Notes under the pieces: generated by a model
Databases searched by the model: none
The model's input: the letters and a program-made list of their open reading frames with translations, nothing else
What the model was told of the DNA's origin: nothing
Program-made: the position numbers and the translations under genes
Shown: positions 6,379 to 6,965 of the stretch, piece by piece
How positions within the stretch are numbered: position 1 is the first letter of the stretch
Layout of the letters: the number at the start of each line of letters is the position of its first letter
NCBI GenBank assembly: GCA_030596385.1
Contig: JAUVKD010000044.1
Span: forward strand, 1-6,965
Direction of reading: 5' to 3'
Length of the DNA stretch: 6,965 bases
DNA from: Methanosarcinaceae archaeon
Lineage (GTDB): Archaea > Halobacteriota > Methanosarcinia > Methanosarcinales > Methanosarcinaceae

Positions 6379-6399
6379 TGTAATTAAAAAGTATGAATA

Positions 6400-6606
6400 C
6401 TACACAATAGAAAAAGACCAATATATAAATTGTGGATTAAAAATTACTATATCCGGACGGCTTCCGTTTAGATATGGCTCTACAAAAATCATTCATTCTT
6501 CTGCAAGTGTATCATCTAAAAAGTGGGCAAGTTTATTTTCTCCATCGGTTAAAGGATTATGGGAATTATAAATTTCATCCCAAGTAGGGAATATCCTGTT
6601 CTTCAT
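6400..6606 (-). pseudogene. NERD-domain protein N-terminal remnant
   Basis: From an ATG at 6606 the frame reads into PLTDGENKLAHFLDD (18-32), then EE, then TGA (6495-6493), then MIFVEPYLNGSRPDIVIFNP in the same frame. This matches the start of NERD (nuclease-related domain) proteins, which typically read LTxGExxLxxFLxxxLxxxWxIyVqPfLNGxRPDIVxxxP. The TGA stands exactly where the family has Trp (TGG). After FNPQ the similarity ends and a TAG follows (6402-6400), so the EVKDW segment with catalytic Glu and Lys is absent. In this family the domain often fronts a UvrD-type helicase; none is seen. GGGGGT lies 5 bases before the ATG. The gene begins 40 nt after the zinc ribbon gene, probably once an operon. 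Function of the remnant: none expected. Confidence 0.75.
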
Positions 6607-6646
6607 ACTGTACCCCCACATCTAAAAGCATGTTGTTCGCTATCCC

Positions 6647-6965
6647 TCACAATTTCACCCCGCACTCAAGGCAAAATTTCTCATTAGCTTCCACTCCCCC
6701 TACCACAGTTCGGACACTTCCCTGCACCTGTGCCTACATCCGATTTATACACAAACGAATCCTTCACCTGCGTTCCGATATTATCGCCATAGTGATAGAA
6801 GTTCTGAACGATGCTATCATCGATATAGCCCTTTACCTGTACGCGTTTTTCCAGTTCATCCAGCAGTCCATGATAGAATCCTGTCAGCGCGTCCTCACGC
6901 TCTGCCCATGCTTTGAGTATTAGTTTTGATCTCTTTGCACCGCCAACGACCTCGATCTGCGCTGC
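6647..6965 (-). pseudogene. zinc ribbon protein, C-terminal part, with frameshift (partial)
   Basis: The frame enters from the right edge and reads about 83 residues before KCPNCGR. It starts as a helical, charged stretch (WAEREDALTGFYHGLLDELE), followed by a repeat-like NIGTQVKDSFVYKSDVG. It then stops at TAA (6686-6684) after CGRGSGS. The next frame continues GVEANEKFCLECGVKL to a TGA at 6649-6647. Removing one G from the run of five at 6700-6696 joins them into CPNCGRGVEANEKFCLECG, whose Cys spacing equals the standard double-CxxC zinc ribbon. So this is a zinc ribbon protein of unknown function with a one-base insertion, real or from sequencing. If real, the zinc site loses its second Cys pair. 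The N-terminus lies outside the window. Confidence 0.75.

Larger units (their letters stand above)
5418..6399. other. long AT-rich intergenic region without a supported gene
   Basis: Nearly 1 kb separates pstS from the remnants on the right. I read all six frames and found only short frames without family resemblance or convincing ribosome sites. It holds the promoter region next to pstS, tandem repeats at 5573-5598, GC-rich inverted repeats at 5718-5737, a T7 run at 5826-5832, and small perfect dyads at 5882-5899, 5909-5918, 5927-5938, 6109-6124, 6251-6263, 6299-6316 and 6360-6378. No tRNA, CRISPR repeat or insertion sequence end is visible. Confidence 0.75.

Noticed and set aside
5418..6399. 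tRNA, CRISPR array or insertion sequence in the desert
   Set aside because: No T-loop or cloverleaf, no regularly spaced repeats, and no transposase fragment or matching terminal repeats were found.
6493..6495. TGA as selenocysteine or reassigned Trp codon
   Set aside because: TGA ends several intact genes here, no SECIS-like element was seen, and the gene is truncated soon after.
6630..6923. Plus-strand 97-codon frame at the right end
   Set aside because: It is opposite the zinc ribbon gene, whose CPNC and CLEC motifs make the minus strand the coding one.

Overview
The window looks archaeal. Ribosome binding sites are mostly GGTGA/GGTGAT or GAGG types. The clearest promoter is a TTTATATA box rather than a bacterial -35/-10 pair, and the right end encodes an archaeal-style zinc ribbon protein. 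GC content is moderate in the genes and low between them. My best guess is a euryarchaeon of the methanogen/ANME type, but this is inference and no marker gene is present to settle it.

Positions 1 to about 5400 carry one leftward (minus strand) phosphonate cluster. In transcription order it is a PstS-like phosphate-binding lipoprotein, phnD (binding lipoprotein), phnC (ATPase), phnE (permease), phnG, phnH, and phnI, which runs off the left edge. From phnD onward the genes are tightly packed: an 11-nt gap, a 17-nt overlap, and then ATGA, GTGA and TAATG junctions. Together they would import a phosphonate (or phosphite/phosphate) and start its attachment to a nucleotide by the PhnGHI part of carbon-phosphorus (C-P) lyase. 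The PhnJ, K, L and M steps must lie beyond the left edge. The PstS-like gene is separated from phnD by 205 nt holding a perfect 8-bp hairpin, and no pstCAB is visible.

Positions about 5420 to 6400 hold no gene I can support. The stretch is AT-rich, with TATA boxes on both strands, short tandem repeats and many small perfect inverted repeats. Its centre (about 5877 to 6138) has a TATA box upstream, possible nested helices, and a hairpin followed by six T, so I propose it cautiously as a structured noncoding RNA.

Positions 6400 to 6965 (minus strand) hold two damaged genes. One is the C-terminus of a zinc ribbon protein whose last Cys pair is thrown out of frame at a run of five G. The other is the N-terminus of a NERD (nuclease-related domain) protein with a TGA where Trp is expected and no continuation after about 60 codons. 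The intergenic desert and these remnants suggest a decaying accessory region next to an intact metabolic operon, though sequencing errors could explain the two single-base defects.
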